A stretch of DNA of 64,000 nt from Streptococcus salivarius (GCF_009738225.1 NZ_CP018187.1:1126501-1190500), one strand, 5' to 3'. Shown: positions 1 to 9,571, counted from the first letter of the stretch. The notes: generated by a model not told the origin, from the sequence alone. Made by a program: numbers and translations.

Positions 1-822
1 AGTATAGTCAACTTTTGTTTTCTTTGTAACGTCTTGACCAGCAAAGAATTTCTCTGAAATCTTGGTAAGGGTACCATCTTTCTTCATGTCTTTGATGGCT
101 TTGTTGACCTTTTCTTGAAGAGTTTTATTCTTCAATGAGAAGGTAAAGCTTGTTGAGTAAGGGTTACTGTAGATACCGTCGTTGATCTTAACTGGGTACT
201 TGTCTTTGATAGCGGCTACTGCCATCTTTTGCAAATAGTAATCGTTGACGATAACGTCTGTACGCCCATTTACCAAGTCTTGCATGTAAACGTCATTGGT
301 AACATTATCATATACGACGAGTTCAGCACCCATTTTTTTGGCAATCTTCATGTACTTTGTACTTGCAGCACCGGCTGCCTTTTTGCCTTTGAGATCCTTC
401 CATGAAGAGATTCCTGAATTATCCGATTCACGAACGACCATTGAAGTGAAGGAATACTTGTATGGTTCAGAACGCAAGAATTTTTTGACGTTCTTGTTGT
501 CGTCTTCGAGTGAGTAGTTAGCGATATCGACTTGCCCACTATTTACGGCAGTAAGCATGCCATCTACACCCATCTCAGTGAAGTCAATTTTCAACTTAAG
601 ACGTTTTCCAACTTCTTTGAGAATCTCAACGTCATAACCAGTCAAATTATTCTTATCATCGTGGTAGGTTTGTGGGTAAAGTGTTCCAGCAGTCGCAACC
701 TTGATGCTACCACGTTTCTCAATCTTTTCCCAGTTCTTCTCACCTGTACTTTGTGACGAGCAGGCAACCAAAAAGACCGCAGCCAAAATTAAGCTAAAAA
801 CGGCGAAAAATCTCTTTTTCAT
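1..822 (-). CDS. Amino-acid ABC transporter substrate-binding lipoprotein (partial, C-terminus outside window)
   Basis: The frame is open from an ATG at 822 to the left edge (274 codons, no stop), so the last residues lie outside the window. The start is preceded by AAGGAGA. The N-terminus is a lipoprotein signal (MKKRFFAVF, then a hydrophobic stretch and lipobox LVAC with Cys21). The mature part reads as a family 3 solute-binding protein: GSIKVATAGTLYP near the start, then LTGYDVEILKEVGKRL and a later VYMQDLVNGRTDVIVND. Such proteins deliver polar amino acids or cystine to an ABC permease; the ligand cannot be told from sequence. No permease or ATPase is visible here; they may lie further left. 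Confidence 0.85.
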   Translation of the reverse strand, partial: MKKRFFAVFSLILAAVFLVACSSQSTGEKNWEKIEKRGSIKVATAGTLYPQTYHDDKNNLTGYDVEILKEVGKRLKLKIDFTEMGVDGMLTAVNSGQVDIANYSLEDDNKNVKKFLRSEPYKYSFTSMVVRESDNSGISSWKDLKGKKAAGAASTKYMKIAKKMGAELVVYDNVTNDVYMQDLVNGRTDVIVNDYYLQKMAVAAIKDKYPVKINDGIYSNPYSTSFTFSLKNKTLQEKVNKAIKDMKKDGTLTKISEKFFAGQDVTKKTKVDYT

Positions 823-862
823 CTATGTGTGTCTCCTTGAAAAATTAAGTTAAGTTAAAAAA

Positions 863-891
863 CTTATAATCTAAGCCTACACTATTTGAAA
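863..891 (-). promoter_or_regulatory. Candidate promoter of the solute-binding protein gene
   Basis: On the minus strand TTTCAA and TATAAG are separated by 17 nt, about 40 nt upstream of the 822 start. The match is moderate. Confidence 0.4.
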
Positions 892-927
892 GGGTTTCAC
901 AAAATATTGAACTGCAAATGAGAATGT

Positions 928-2379
928 CTAGCTAAAAACCGAACCTTCTTCCATTTGTTGGGCCAAGTGTAAGAGGAGGTCTTCTCTTCCCTTGGCGGCT
1001 GTCAGTTGAACACCAAGGGACAGCCCTTGCCCATCACGATAGACAGGTAAAGAAATCGATGGTTGTCCCGTCAGGTTAGCTTGTTGGGTGAAAGGCGTCC
1101 AATCTAAACTATCCTCAAACATATCCCAAATAAGTTCTTGTTGCTTTGGCCAATCAAACTCAGACATATGCTTGAGTTGGTTCTGTAGGCTTTCAGAGAG
1201 GGCAAACTGCCCATGCTTAGGTGCCACATCCGCAACTGTAGGAGTCAGAAGAATATCGTAAGACTCATGAAAATTTGCCATCTGATGGCTATACTGGTCC
1301 CACTGAGTTAGGACTTTAGAGTAAACTTTGGCAGGAATCTTTTGCCCAGATTGGAAAATAGCCCAAGTCATTAACTCCATATCTTCAAGCGTCATCTGAC
1401 GTCCCAAACCAGCCTCTATACCATCAAACATGGCAGCCGTCTCAACACTATTCATAATGTAGTAAGACTGCATAGCTTCAATCCCATTCAAGGGCTGATG
1501 GGAGATTTCATGGACATCATGTCCTAGACTTTCCAATGCTCTAGCAGCCTTTTTTGTCGCCGCAATAGCAGATTCTGACACCTTACCACCAATAGGAGAG
1601 ACAGTCGACAAAGCAATCTTCAAAGGTCTAACTGCTTCTTCTAAAGACACTTTGCTAAGCTTCGGTAGAATAAAGGGACTTTCCATTTGACAAGTCTGCA
1701 TATAATAAAGCAAGCGTTTTGTATCTCGTACAGTCTTTGTCAAAGCAAACTGAACAGAGGCCCCCTGCCATCCACGGAAAGAACTAGGACCGACAGGAAT
1801 CCGTCCTCTTGTAGGCTTAAGCCCGATAAGTCCGTTAAAGGAAGCTGGAATACGGATAGAGCCTCCACCGTCACTAGCTGGTGCCAAGGGAGAAATGCCA
1901 GAACTCACAAGAGCTGCCGCACCACCACTTGATCCACCAGCATTACGTGTCACATCGTCAGGCAGGTTGACAGGACCATGAATCTGAGCATCACTAATAT
2001 TTTTGAAGCCAAACTCAGGAGTGCTAGAACACCCTAAAATAATAAAGCCCAATTCCTCAAGTTTCTTAACATAATTATCTGTTTCCGTTGCATGAAAACT
2101 TGTAAATAGGCGAGAACCCGCTGTTGACGGCTCACCAGCTTGCTCTTGACCTAAATCTTTTAGAAAAATCGGGACTCCAGCAAAAGGTTTATCTGAGAAG
2201 TCTCTAGTTTCTGCTTCTTTCAATGCTTTTTCGTAGCGTTGACTGACGATAGCATTTATCCTAGAATTCGTCCTCTCCGTTTCACGAATAGTAGCCTCCA
2301 CTAGTTCTAGGGGACTGACCGTCTTATTTTGCACGGCTTCTGTCATTGCCGTTGCATCTGACCACTCATTAATTGACAT
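928..2379 (-). CDS. Amidase signature family hydrolase
   Basis: A 483-residue protein of the amidase signature family, which hydrolyses carboxamides with a Ser-cisSer-Lys triad. Visible motifs are FLKDL (catalytic Lys region), GGSSGGAAALVSSG (Gly/Ser-rich loop with cis-Ser) and SDGGGSIRIPASFNG (nucleophile Ser). Length fits stand-alone amidases. It lacks gatB and gatC neighbours, so it is probably not GatA of the tRNA amidotransferase. The start has GGGAG upstream. It is followed by the solute-binding gene in the same direction but separated by about 100 nt with its own promoter. The substrate is unknown. Confidence 0.88.
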   Translation of the reverse strand: MSINEWSDATAMTEAVQNKTVSPLELVEATIRETERTNSRINAIVSQRYEKALKEAETRDFSDKPFAGVPIFLKDLGQEQAGEPSTAGSRLFTSFHATETDNYVKKLEELGFIILGCSSTPEFGFKNISDAQIHGPVNLPDDVTRNAGGSSGGAAALVSSGISPLAPASDGGGSIRIPASFNGLIGLKPTRGRIPVGPSSFRGWQGASVQFALTKTVRDTKRLLYYMQTCQMESPFILPKLSKVSLEEAVRPLKIALSTVSPIGGKVSESAIAATKKAARALESLGHDVHEISHQPLNGIEAMQSYYIMNSVETAAMFDGIEAGLGRQMTLEDMELMTWAIFQSGQKIPAKVYSKVLTQWDQYSHQMANFHESYDILLTPTVADVAPKHGQFALSESLQNQLKHMSEFDWPKQQELIWDMFEDSLDWTPFTQQANLTGQPSISLPVYRDGQGLSLGVQLTAAKGREDLLLHLAQQMEEGSVFS

Positions 2380-2419
2380 CTTATATTCTCCCTGCTTCTA
2401 TTATTTCCTAAATTATACT

Positions 2420-2449
2420 AAAAAAAGCGAAACGCCTGAAACGTTCCGC
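2420..2449 (-). terminator. Intrinsic terminator after pyrE
   Basis: On the minus strand a GCGGAACG / CGTTTCGC stem is followed by a run of seven T. It lies 15 nt past the pyrE stop. Confidence 0.8.
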
Positions 2450-2464
2450 CTTCAATCATGATAT

Positions 2465-3094
2465 TTAATCTTGCCAAGTTTCTTGGTTTTCTTTAAATTT
2501 TTTCAAGAGTTGAAGTCCGTCTGCTGTGATGTAGCCTTGCACTTTAGCCACTTTGATCAACTCAGTGTAGTTTGAAAGAGTGACCAATTTCACGCCAGCA
2601 TCAGCGAAGTTTTTCTCAGCTTTTGGCAATTCGTAAGTGAAGATAGCCACAACACCGATAACATCAGCCCCTTCACGCTCTGCAGCTGCTACAGCATCAA
2701 GTACTGATCCACCAGTTGAAATCAAGTCTTCAACAACAACCATTTTTTCGCCTTTAACCACACGACCTTCGATTTGGTTACCAGCACCGTGATCTTTTGG
2801 TTTACTACGGATATAGGCAAATGGAAGGTTCATTTTGTCAGCGATGATAGCACCGTGAGGAATACCAGCAGTTGCAGTACCAGCAATCACTTCTACTTCA
2901 GGAAATTCTTCCTTAATTTTTTCCACAAAACCATTTTCGATAAGTGTACGAGTTTCTGGGTAAGACAAAGTAATACGATTATCTGTGTAGATTGGTGATT
3001 TGATTCCTGATGCCCATGTAAATGGTTCTTCAGGTTTAAGGTAAACAGCCTTGATATCAAGCAAGTCAGATGCAATTTGTGATGCTAATGTCAT
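2465..3094 (-). CDS. pyrE: Orotate phosphoribosyltransferase
   Basis: A 209-residue enzyme that joins orotate to PRPP to give OMP, the fifth step of UMP synthesis in the cytoplasm. The PRPP-binding motif is [13 protein letters not shown], and the family-typical [16 protein letters not shown] lies near the N-terminus. The start has GGAGG 10 nt upstream. It follows pyrF by 87 nt on the same strand and is most likely cotranscribed from the pyrF promoter, with the terminator at 2420-2449 ending the unit. Length and motifs are normal. Confidence 0.97.
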   Translation of the reverse strand: MTLASQIASDLLDIKAVYLKPEEPFTWASGIKSPIYTDNRITLSYPETRTLIENGFVEKIKEEFPEVEVIAGTATAGIPHGAIIADKMNLPFAYIRSKPKDHGAGNQIEGRVVKGEKMVVVEDLISTGGSVLDAVAAAEREGADVIGVVAIFTYELPKAEKNFADAGVKLVTLSNYTELIKVAKVQGYITADGLQLLKKFKENQETWQD

Positions 3095-3181
3095 AATTAT
3101 TATCCTCCGTAAAGCGTTTTCTACTCTTTATTATAACCTAATTCAGTCTATTTTCCTATGAAATAAGGTCTTTTTGAAAAT

Positions 3182-3877
3182 TTATTGACCGATCCATTGA
3201 GCCTTGATGTCGTGATAAGCCGCAACTGGATCATCAGCTTGCGTAATTGGGCGACCAACGACAATGTAGTCTGAACCAATTTGGCGAGCATCGGCAGGTG
3301 TCATGACACGTTTTTGGTCACCAACTGCTGCTCCTGCTGGACGAATACCAGGTGTCAAACAAACGAAGCCCTCATTTGTTGCTTCTTTGATTTTGGCTAC
3401 TTCGTGTGCTGAGCAAACAACACCATCAAGACCTGCTTCAGCAGTCTTCTTAGCATAATGAACCACTGATTCTTGAAGTGTGGTTTGGATATTTTGGAAA
3501 TCACGCATCTGCTCTTCAGAGGTAGAGGTCAACTGAGTTACAGCAATCAAGATTGGGCCATCTCCCAAGCCTTCACGGGCTGCTTTCATCATCTCCACAC
3601 CACCAGCCGCATGCACATTTGTCATATCAACACCAAGGTTAGACAAAACACGCATTGCAGATTTGACAGTATTTGGAATATCGTGAAGCTTAAGGTCAAG
3701 GAAAACACTATGGCCAAGATCTTTAACATAGCGAACAATCTCTGGACCAGCCGCATAGTAAAGTTCCATACCAATCTTCACATAGAGCTTTTCATCAGCA
3801 GGAAACTTAGCAAGGAATGCCTTCACATCCTCAAAAGTCGGGAAATCAAGGGCAATAACAGGACGATTTTCTCTCAT
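3182..3877 (-). CDS. pyrF: Orotidine 5'-phosphate decarboxylase
   Basis: A 231-residue TIM-barrel enzyme that decarboxylates OMP to UMP. The catalytic motif [11 protein letters not shown] is intact, as is the C-terminal phosphate loop around GIRPAG and IVVGRPITQ. The start is preceded by AAAGGA. It is the first gene of a pyrF-pyrE unit and sits behind a PyrR-type attenuator (3894-4000) and its own promoter (4029-4057). It lies directly downstream of csm6', so the CRISPR operon runs towards it with no separate terminator. Confidence 0.97.
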   Translation of the reverse strand: MRENRPVIALDFPTFEDVKAFLAKFPADEKLYVKIGMELYYAAGPEIVRYVKDLGHSVFLDLKLHDIPNTVKSAMRVLSNLGVDMTNVHAAGGVEMMKAAREGLGDGPILIAVTQLTSTSEEQMRDFQNIQTTLQESVVHYAKKTAEAGLDGVVCSAHEVAKIKEATNEGFVCLTPGIRPAGAAVGDQKRVMTPADARQIGSDYIVVGRPITQADDPVAAYHDIKAQWIGQ

Positions 3878-3893
3878 TTCTTATATCCTTTCA

Positions 3894-4000
3894 CACAAAA
3901 AACCTCCGCCAGTCAGCGAAGGTTGCACGAAAATAGGGCAGTCCCTACCCTTTAGGTGATGCCGTAGCATCTCAGTACACCTTTCTCGCCTCTCTGGACT
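3894..4000 (-). promoter_or_regulatory. PyrR-binding leader and attenuator of pyrFE
   Basis: The minus-strand leader contains the PyrR anti-antiterminator core AGTCCAGAGAGGC at 3980-4000, followed by GAAAGG. Near the gene a terminator hairpin (AACCTTCGC / GGCGGAGGTT then T6, 3894-3924) follows. In the known mechanism UMP-loaded PyrR stabilises the first hairpin and lets the terminator form. A nearly identical arrangement precedes pyrK. Confidence 0.9.
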
Positions 4001-4028
4001 CGATTAAAGGTTCAGTTCAATTTGTTCT

Positions 4029-4057
4029 ATTATAGCGCTTTTATAAGGGAATGTCAA
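4029..4057 (-). promoter_or_regulatory. pyrF promoter
   Basis: On the minus strand TTGACA (4052-4057) and TATAAT (4029-4034) have 17-nt spacing. Both hexamers match consensus. It begins 20 nt past the csm6' stop codon. Confidence 0.85.
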
Positions 4058-4078
4058 AGGGGGATGACACCCAAATAT

Positions 4079-5365
4079 CTATTCAAGCATCTTTATAAGC
4101 TCTTCATTTTGTTTGTCATAATAGTTAAAATAGCTTGAATCAATGTCCAAACAATCAACAAGAAGCAATCGCAGGTTTTCAGAAAGTTGTTTTAACTTCT
4201 TACGACTTAATAATCGCGTATCAATTTCTGACAAACCGTGAGCAACTTTATTTCGTTCACCATTCAAACTTAAAATGCCATTAATCGCTGTCTGAAGCTG
4301 AGAATCATATTCATAGAACTCAAGGATATTCAAGTAAGATAATAGATTAAGTGTAGATTGTACTGAAAAAATGCGTTCTTCAGTGTCTTCAATACCCCTA
4401 GATTTTTTCATTTTCTTATCAATATCGTCTAAAATTGCCTCACATTCAGGAAAACTTGGATTAAGTTTTGGCAGATTGCCAACAAATACAATTAAGCCCT
4501 CATGATCTTTTTTGATGGTTTCTTCGATGACAAATTCAGCTAGTGATTTTGCCTTAATCAAGACATCAGCAATATGCTCACGTTCTTTTAAAACATCAAT
4601 CATCAAATAGTAATTCAAAGCCTTCTTTTGGGAGTCATCGAGAGGAAACGATAGGATATCTGAAAGAATAGACTGATTTTTGAAAACTCGTGAAAAATCG
4701 TATAGTTTCTCACGAATATAAGCGATTTTCTTTTTAGAAAGTAATTTATTATATTCTTTTCGATTGATTATCGCTTCTGCTGCTTGATAATCAAAGGAAG
4801 CAATTAAGCTTCTAAGATGACGTTTGACTAATGCTTGCGTAAACTTCTCAGATTTATCTTTAATACTTCGGTCAACAAAATCCAGACTATTATCTTGATT
4901 TTCCACAATAAGAGCATCTATCTCAGAGTCAGTCAGAGCTGTGTATTCTCTGTTTGCTCCATTTTTAGGAGTAGCAACCTGAATAGCTTGTGTATTATAG
5001 TCATTGATACGGTTAAGGGCAAAGAGAGCTGAAATAATTTGTGGTGTACCTGATGACAAGTTCAAGATGATTTCGTTATCGTCATTAGTATACTTTTGAA
5101 CAATTTGCCCCATAACTTCATACATTTTGTCAAAAAGAAAGACTTCATCGTTATTCAAGATTGTAGAGTCAATTTCAATGATAGGATTATAGCCTTCGAT
5201 TGAGAGCAAAACCTTATTTATCAAATCTTGTTTGACCATCATTTCTTGACTATATACAAGGACAATTTTGTCAGGTCTATAATTTCTTGCGATATGAAGT
5301 AAAGCTGCATCGTGATTATTACTTATAGGATCGGTTGTTCCTACAGCAGAGATTAAAATTTTCAA
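4079..5365 (-). CDS. csm6': Csm6' : CARF-HEPN cOA-activated ribonuclease
   Basis: A 428-residue type III-A accessory RNase. The N-terminal CARF domain (about residues 1-170) has ISAVGTTDP and LNLSSGTPQ, which form the ring-nucleotide pocket. The C-terminal HEPN domain carries the catalytic R-x4-H motif RNKVAH, with Arg371 and His376. In the characterised S. thermophilus system such proteins bind cyclic hexa-adenylate made by Cas10 and then cut RNA non-specifically. The start is a TTG preceded by a strong GAGGTGAT, 15 nt after csm6. It is a paralogue of the gene upstream. It ends the Csm operon; no terminator lies between it and the pyrF promoter. Confidence 0.95.
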   Translation of the reverse strand: MKILISAVGTTDPISNNHDAALLHIARNYRPDKIVLVYSQEMMVKQDLINKVLLSIEGYNPIIEIDSTILNNDEVFLFDKMYEVMGQIVQKYTNDDNEIILNLSSGTPQIISALFALNRINDYNTQAIQVATPKNGANREYTALTDSEIDALIVENQDNSLDFVDRSIKDKSEKFTQALVKRHLRSLIASFDYQAAEAIINRKEYNKLLSKKKIAYIREKLYDFSRVFKNQSILSDILSFPLDDSQKKALNYYLMIDVLKEREHIADVLIKAKSLAEFVIEETIKKDHEGLIVFVGNLPKLNPSFPECEAILDDIDKKMKKSRGIEDTEERIFSVQSTLNLLSYLNILEFYEYDSQLQTAINGILSLNGERNKVAHGLSEIDTRLLSRKKLKQLSENLRLLLVDCLDIDSSYFNYYDKQNEELIKMLE

Positions 5366-5379
5366 TTCGGATCACCTCT

Positions 5380-6540
5380 TTAGTTCAACTTAGTCAATAA
5401 TTTTTTATTCAAATCCTGATAAAAATTAAAATCACTCTGGCTAAAATGGTATTGTTCTCTCACTAGAGTTTTTAAGGTTTTCATAGCTATCCCCAGTTGT
5501 TTAACTGCATCTGAGTCCAAAGGACTTAAGCTGTGGGCAACCTTATTTCTAGAAGAATTCATTTCAATAATTGGAGCGATTGTTCTTCTAAGTTCAAATT
5601 CTCTCGTGGCTTTTAGGAGTTTACTATAATCAAAGAGACTTAGATAGTATTTCTGAATATCTTCACAATAATCATCTATTATACCTGGGTATCTTTTTTC
5701 AATATAGTCTTCCAAAATAAACTCAGTTAGGTTTTTAATTCGTATAAAACTTTCACTAACGTTCCCGCGTTCTCTTTGCAGTTCAATGGTCAAATAGGCA
5801 CTAAGAATTTTTTGTTCAGCTTCATTAAACTTTTTATGCCGTAACCCTTTTGGAACATCTTGTTTTGACAGACATTTTACAATATCACGGATTTCTTCTC
5901 GGACATCTTTCAAATCCTGAAAATCTGATAATTGGTCTAGAATGTCTAGTGCCGCCTTATAGTCAAACTTCTCAATAAAATCTCGAGCAGTTTTCTTCAA
6001 TAGAGCCTGACTAAATTTTTCAGCATTATCTTCAATCGTTCGGTCAATAAAATCGACTTTATTATCTTCATTGACTTCGATGAGTTCATCAATGTCCTCA
6101 TCGTTATCATGACCGATGTTCTCGTTTGAAGCATGTTCAGGGCTCGAAACTTGAACTGCTCTGACATTGATGCCATTCAAACGGTTAATCACAAACAGAG
6201 CAGATTTGATTTGTGGTGTCGCACTAGAAAGATTCAAGATAAATTCGTCGTCTTTAGTATAGTATTTTTGCAAAATATCAGAGAAACGTTGAAACATCAC
6301 ATCAAAAATATGAACCTCATTATCACTAATAATGGAATCATGAATTATTAGTTCAGGCTCATAATTAGGAGCAATAGAAAACAAGGCTTTTTCAATATTA
6401 CCTTGTTTTTTTGCAGTATGTTCTGAAAAAATCAATACAACTTTTTCGGGACGATATTTTCTTGCAATATGAATTAAGGCGCCATCGTGAAAATTTCTAA
6501 AGGGGTCTGTATCACCTACAGCTGATATAAGAACTCTCAT
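5380..6540 (-). CDS. csm6: Csm6: CARF-HEPN cOA-activated ribonuclease
   Basis: A 386-residue CARF-HEPN RNase. The CARF part shows ISAVGDTDP and LNLSSATPQIKSAL, and the HEPN catalytic motif RNKVAH gives Arg331 and His336. The start ATG overlaps the csm5 stop by 4 nt (ATGA), so translation is probably coupled. It acts in trans: Cas10 makes cyclic oligoadenylate when the effector binds target RNA, and Csm6 responds by degrading transcripts. Tandem csm6 paralogues are known in S. thermophilus. Both retain all catalytic residues visible here. Confidence 0.95.
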   Translation of the reverse strand: MRVLISAVGDTDPFRNFHDGALIHIARKYRPEKVVLIFSEHTAKKQGNIEKALFSIAPNYEPELIIHDSIISDNEVHIFDVMFQRFSDILQKYYTKDDEFILNLSSATPQIKSALFVINRLNGINVRAVQVSSPEHASNENIGHDNDEDIDELIEVNEDNKVDFIDRTIEDNAEKFSQALLKKTARDFIEKFDYKAALDILDQLSDFQDLKDVREEIRDIVKCLSKQDVPKGLRHKKFNEAEQKILSAYLTIELQRERGNVSESFIRIKNLTEFILEDYIEKRYPGIIDDYCEDIQKYYLSLFDYSKLLKATREFELRRTIAPIIEMNSSRNKVAHSLSPLDSDAVKQLGIAMKTLKTLVREQYHFSQSDFNFYQDLNKKLLTKLN

Positions 6541-7613
6541 TTATCAATCTCCTTAATCAAGAAATTAGCTTTCCCCATTTCATAAAAAGACTTGTCGTTT
6601 TTGATTAATGAATGATCACCAGAGGGAATCTTAACCGTTTTAAGAGGTGCTTTTGTGAGTTTCAGTACCCCTTTTTTTACCATTTTAGTTGTTGTCATTC
6701 TGCTATATCGTCTTTGTAGAATACCATCAGCTTGCTTAAATAGAGTCTTTGTCCAAGCACCAGTCCCGGCACCTAGATAAATTGGGTATTGAAGATTAGT
6801 TTGAATCATATCATCAGGAAATTCAGATAGGAAAAATGCCTTATATGCTTTATAAAACGTTTGTGCTCTCTTACCTAACTCCTCAATTAATTGTCCAGCC
6901 TCATTAGTAGTTGTTGTAATCTCAAATTCAATCTTTGTAAAAGGCGAAACTGATTCCCTATACAAAGGGAGGGGTTTAGCTTTATTTGTTTTCGCTGAAT
7001 AATCCCATTTCTGCACCAAGATAAGTCTCTTATTATCAAAAGGCTTACTATCACTCACACGAATTGCATTAAACAAATCATCGTATTCTTTTCCCTTTTT
7101 TGGTCCCCAAGGGATAAGGTTCTTATTCTCTCTTGGAAATCTTCCAAAGTCATTTACAGCATTTTCATTATTCCACTTAGGTGTAGTATTCATTAAAATA
7201 GTTCGAATAGCACCTTTTAATGAGCTACCAGGAATGTAGGGATTACCAAAAGCATCACGAATAAACTTATTAACTTCGTTAATAGCTCCGGCTGAATTTG
7301 GATTTCTGTCCGATTCTAAACCTGTTTCAGAGATACTATAACCTCCAAAAGAACGCTCTGCAATTCGGTTATCATTTAAGAAGGAAATAAGACGATTATT
7401 ACGTGCGTTTGGACGAGTTTGAATCAGAAATGCCTCAAACTTTTCAGCAAGCCTCTTCTCTACCATTTGATTATAGAATTTACCCATGTCAGGAAAGTAA
7501 AACTTCTTATTTTCATAGATAAATTCTCTAGAGGTATATTTCTCTCCATTGCCAATATGAATTGGAGCAAGTGTTAGGAGGCTCAATTTAAATGTTCTAT
7601 AGTCATTTTTCAT
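6537..7613 (-). CDS. csm5: Csm5 (type III-A effector, RAMP protein)
   Basis: A 358-residue RAMP-fold subunit that caps the crRNA 3' end of the Csm complex and is needed for crRNA maturation. It begins FKLSLLTLAPIHIGNG (RAMP beta strand with IHIG) and contains the Gly-rich PGSSLKGAIRTIL loop shared with Csm3. GGAGG lies 9 nt before the ATG and only 2 nt separate it from csm4. Length equals known streptococcal Csm5 within a residue or two. Confidence 0.95.
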   Translation of the reverse strand: MKNDYRTFKLSLLTLAPIHIGNGEKYTSREFIYENKKFYFPDMGKFYNQMVEKRLAEKFEAFLIQTRPNARNNRLISFLNDNRIAERSFGGYSISETGLESDRNPNSAGAINEVNKFIRDAFGNPYIPGSSLKGAIRTILMNTTPKWNNENAVNDFGRFPRENKNLIPWGPKKGKEYDDLFNAIRVSDSKPFDNKRLILVQKWDYSAKTNKAKPLPLYRESVSPFTKIEFEITTTTNEAGQLIEELGKRAQTFYKAYKAFFLSEFPDDMIQTNLQYPIYLGAGTGAWTKTLFKQADGILQRRYSRMTTTKMVKKGVLKLTKAPLKTVKIPSGDHSLIKNDKSFYEMGKANFLIKEIDK

Positions 7614-7615
7614 TT

Positions 7616-8515
7616 TTATACCTCCAATTTAAAGAATAGTGGTTTAGCATAATTTAAAACAGCATGAGGGAAATCAAGTGGTCTCACATCGACAATCTGC
7701 CCTTCAAATGTTTTACTAAAAGTCGAACCAGAAGCAAATTTGTAAAGATCTTGCTTACGATAATTTTCATTAGTAGCATGACTAAATGCAAAACCACTTG
7801 ATTTAGTTAATAAGTAATGACCATCTTCCATTGCTTCTTCAAGGTCAGCATCTACAGGAAGTGCTGTCGTAAGACTCATCACTTTATCTGAATGATTCTT
7901 AGTCAGTCTATCTGATAATTCCAGTGGGATATTTTGAATATCTAACTCAAAACGACCATAACCACTTGAACGCTTTCCACCAAGACCTGAATACTGAAGA
8001 CTAGTCATCAACTCATTAAGCAAATCAGATTCGTTTGCGATGACGTAAAGCGACGTATCGTTTGAAAATCTGGTTGTAGCAACCTGATAAAGATTGCCAT
8101 CCTTATGTGGCTGATTTTTTGTCACAGTATCAATGACAGCATGCTCTTCATTTTCAAATAAATCTCCATTGAGGTAATCGTCAACATTTTCTAGAGCAAG
8201 AAATTGCAGTTTCTTAGACAATTTTGCTTGACGTCGAACCTCTTTCACATCAACTGATTGATCTATTTGGTCATGTTTGGGATAACCAATAGGCTTCGGC
8301 AAAAAGGGTCCAAATTGAAATGGAAAGGCATCTGTGAGCGTGAAATCGTCTTGGTTGGCTTCGGCAAGAAATGCATCGAGTTTTCCCATTTTTAGGGCTT
8401 CTAGCACTAGGGCTGAGAAGATACGGTCTGCTGAGAATGTTAATTTTGAGCTATCAAGAGTGCCCGAACCAAAATGAGCATTCTGAAAGGTCATGATATA
8501 CATTTTATAGGTCAT
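7616..8515 (-). CDS. csm4: Csm4 (type III-A effector, crRNA 5' handle binding)
   Basis: A 299-residue RAMP protein that, in known structures, holds the crRNA 5' handle and contacts Cas10. The Gly-rich motif GLGGKRSSGYGRFEL is visible about two thirds along, and the N-terminus (NAHFGSGTLDSS) is typical. The start has GGAGG 7 nt upstream, and the start codon follows the csm3 stop by 1 nt. Because this array has several handle variants (see the CRISPR entry), this is the subunit that must tolerate them. Confidence 0.94.
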   Translation of the reverse strand: MTYKMYIMTFQNAHFGSGTLDSSKLTFSADRIFSALVLEALKMGKLDAFLAEANQDDFTLTDAFPFQFGPFLPKPIGYPKHDQIDQSVDVKEVRRQAKLSKKLQFLALENVDDYLNGDLFENEEHAVIDTVTKNQPHKDGNLYQVATTRFSNDTSLYVIANESDLLNELMTSLQYSGLGGKRSSGYGRFELDIQNIPLELSDRLTKNHSDKVMSLTTALPVDADLEEAMEDGHYLLTKSSGFAFSHATNENYRKQDLYKFASGSTFSKTFEGQIVDVRPLDFPHAVLNYAKPLFFKLEV

Positions 8516-8516
8516 A

Positions 8517-9179
8517 TTAGACCTCCGCAGTCAAAAGTTCATTCAATGGTTTAACATCATAATTTCCAAATACGGTAGTAGCTTTGAGGTTTTCAAAAGC
8601 AACCTTACCGTAACCTCGAGATCCAGAACCTCCAAGATAATCAAGTTCAAGAAGTTTTAAACCATCTCGAATCACTTTGAAATCTTCCTCGACTTGATTT
8701 TCATTCTTGTCTGTAATCTCGTAAATCAACTCAAAATCAAAGGTACTATTACGAATAGCACGTTCAATTTGTCTTGGATTGGCTTCGGCAGTGATACGGT
8801 CAATTGTATTTTCAAATTTTACTTCTGTGTAACTTCTTGCACCAAGAGAGTCTAGCTCATCAGTGTTTGACAAGAAGGCATCACGAAAAATCAAGCGTCC
8901 CATTTTGAATCGTTTATCTTCACTATTCCCAAATAAACGGCTAAGGACATCACTGTCGTCGCTTGGTTTCTCAGCTACCTTTTCATTATAAACCTTGGCA
9001 AGAAGCGTTCTCATTTTTCCTTTGAGACTTGAACCAGGAATGATTGGTAGGTTGGTAATAGGATCTTTAATAACAGGCGAATCGATAGCACCGATGGCCG
9101 CAAAAGCATTACTAGCCCCAATATGAAGGCCTGTCTCTAAACGAATTTGAGCTGAAAATTTAATCTTAGCGAATGTCAT
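8517..9179 (-). CDS. csm3: Csm3 (backbone target-RNA nuclease)
   Basis: A 220-residue RAMP backbone subunit; several copies line the crRNA and each cuts target RNA at 6-nt intervals. The catalytic aspartate identified in S. thermophilus, Asp33, is present in AIGAIDSP. The PGSSLKGKMRTLL loop and the C-terminal GGSGSRGYGKV are intact. It overlaps the csm2 stop by one nucleotide (TAATG). Confidence 0.96.
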   Translation of the reverse strand: MTFAKIKFSAQIRLETGLHIGASNAFAAIGAIDSPVIKDPITNLPIIPGSSLKGKMRTLLAKVYNEKVAEKPSDDSDVLSRLFGNSEDKRFKMGRLIFRDAFLSNTDELDSLGARSYTEVKFENTIDRITAEANPRQIERAIRNSTFDFELIYEITDKNENQVEEDFKVIRDGLKLLELDYLGGSGSRGYGKVAFENLKATTVFGNYDVKPLNELLTAEV

Positions 9180-9571
9180 TAATCTTTACCTCCATAAAAC
9201 TTGAAATAGGCCACTAGTGCTTCCATATATCTACAGAATCTTTGAAGTGTCTCTCTATCTTTAACTTCCTTAAGCGCTTCAAGAATTTGACCCTTTTCTA
9301 CCAAATCTTTAACAGGGAAGAACGTCTGTCTATTAACTCTTACAGAGTTTCTTCCAGACTGATAGACGAATTGTACTCTTAAATAGGAAACATCATTTAT
9401 TAATTCATCAAACTTTCTTTCTTTACTTCTATCATATAAAGAACTACATAAGGATAATAAATTTCTGATTTGTGACGTTGTTAGTAAATAATTCCCTTTA
9501 TTATCCTTTTCAAGTAATGAAATAGCACGTTCTGCTTTATCAACATAATTCTCATCAGTTAAAATTGCCAT
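9179..9571 (-). CDS. csm2: Csm2 (type III-A small subunit)
   Basis: A 130-residue, mostly helical and basic protein. Csm2 subunits form the inner filament of the complex facing the target RNA. Features seen are LLTTSQIRNLLSL near residue 30 and LQRFCRYMEALVAYFKF at the C-terminus, both recurrent in Csm2. AGGAAGGA precedes the ATG. It lies 3 nt from cas10. Confidence 0.94.
   Translation of the reverse strand: MAILTDENYVDKAERAISLLEKDNKGNYLLTTSQIRNLLSLCSSLYDRSKERKFDELINDVSYLRVQFVYQSGRNSVRVNRQTFFPVKDLVEKGQILEALKEVKDRETLQRFCRYMEALVAYFKFYGGKD

Noticed and set aside
2774..3955. Plus-strand open frames opposite pyrE and pyrF
   Set aside because: Antisense shadows of conserved enzymes; one runs through the pyrF attenuator.
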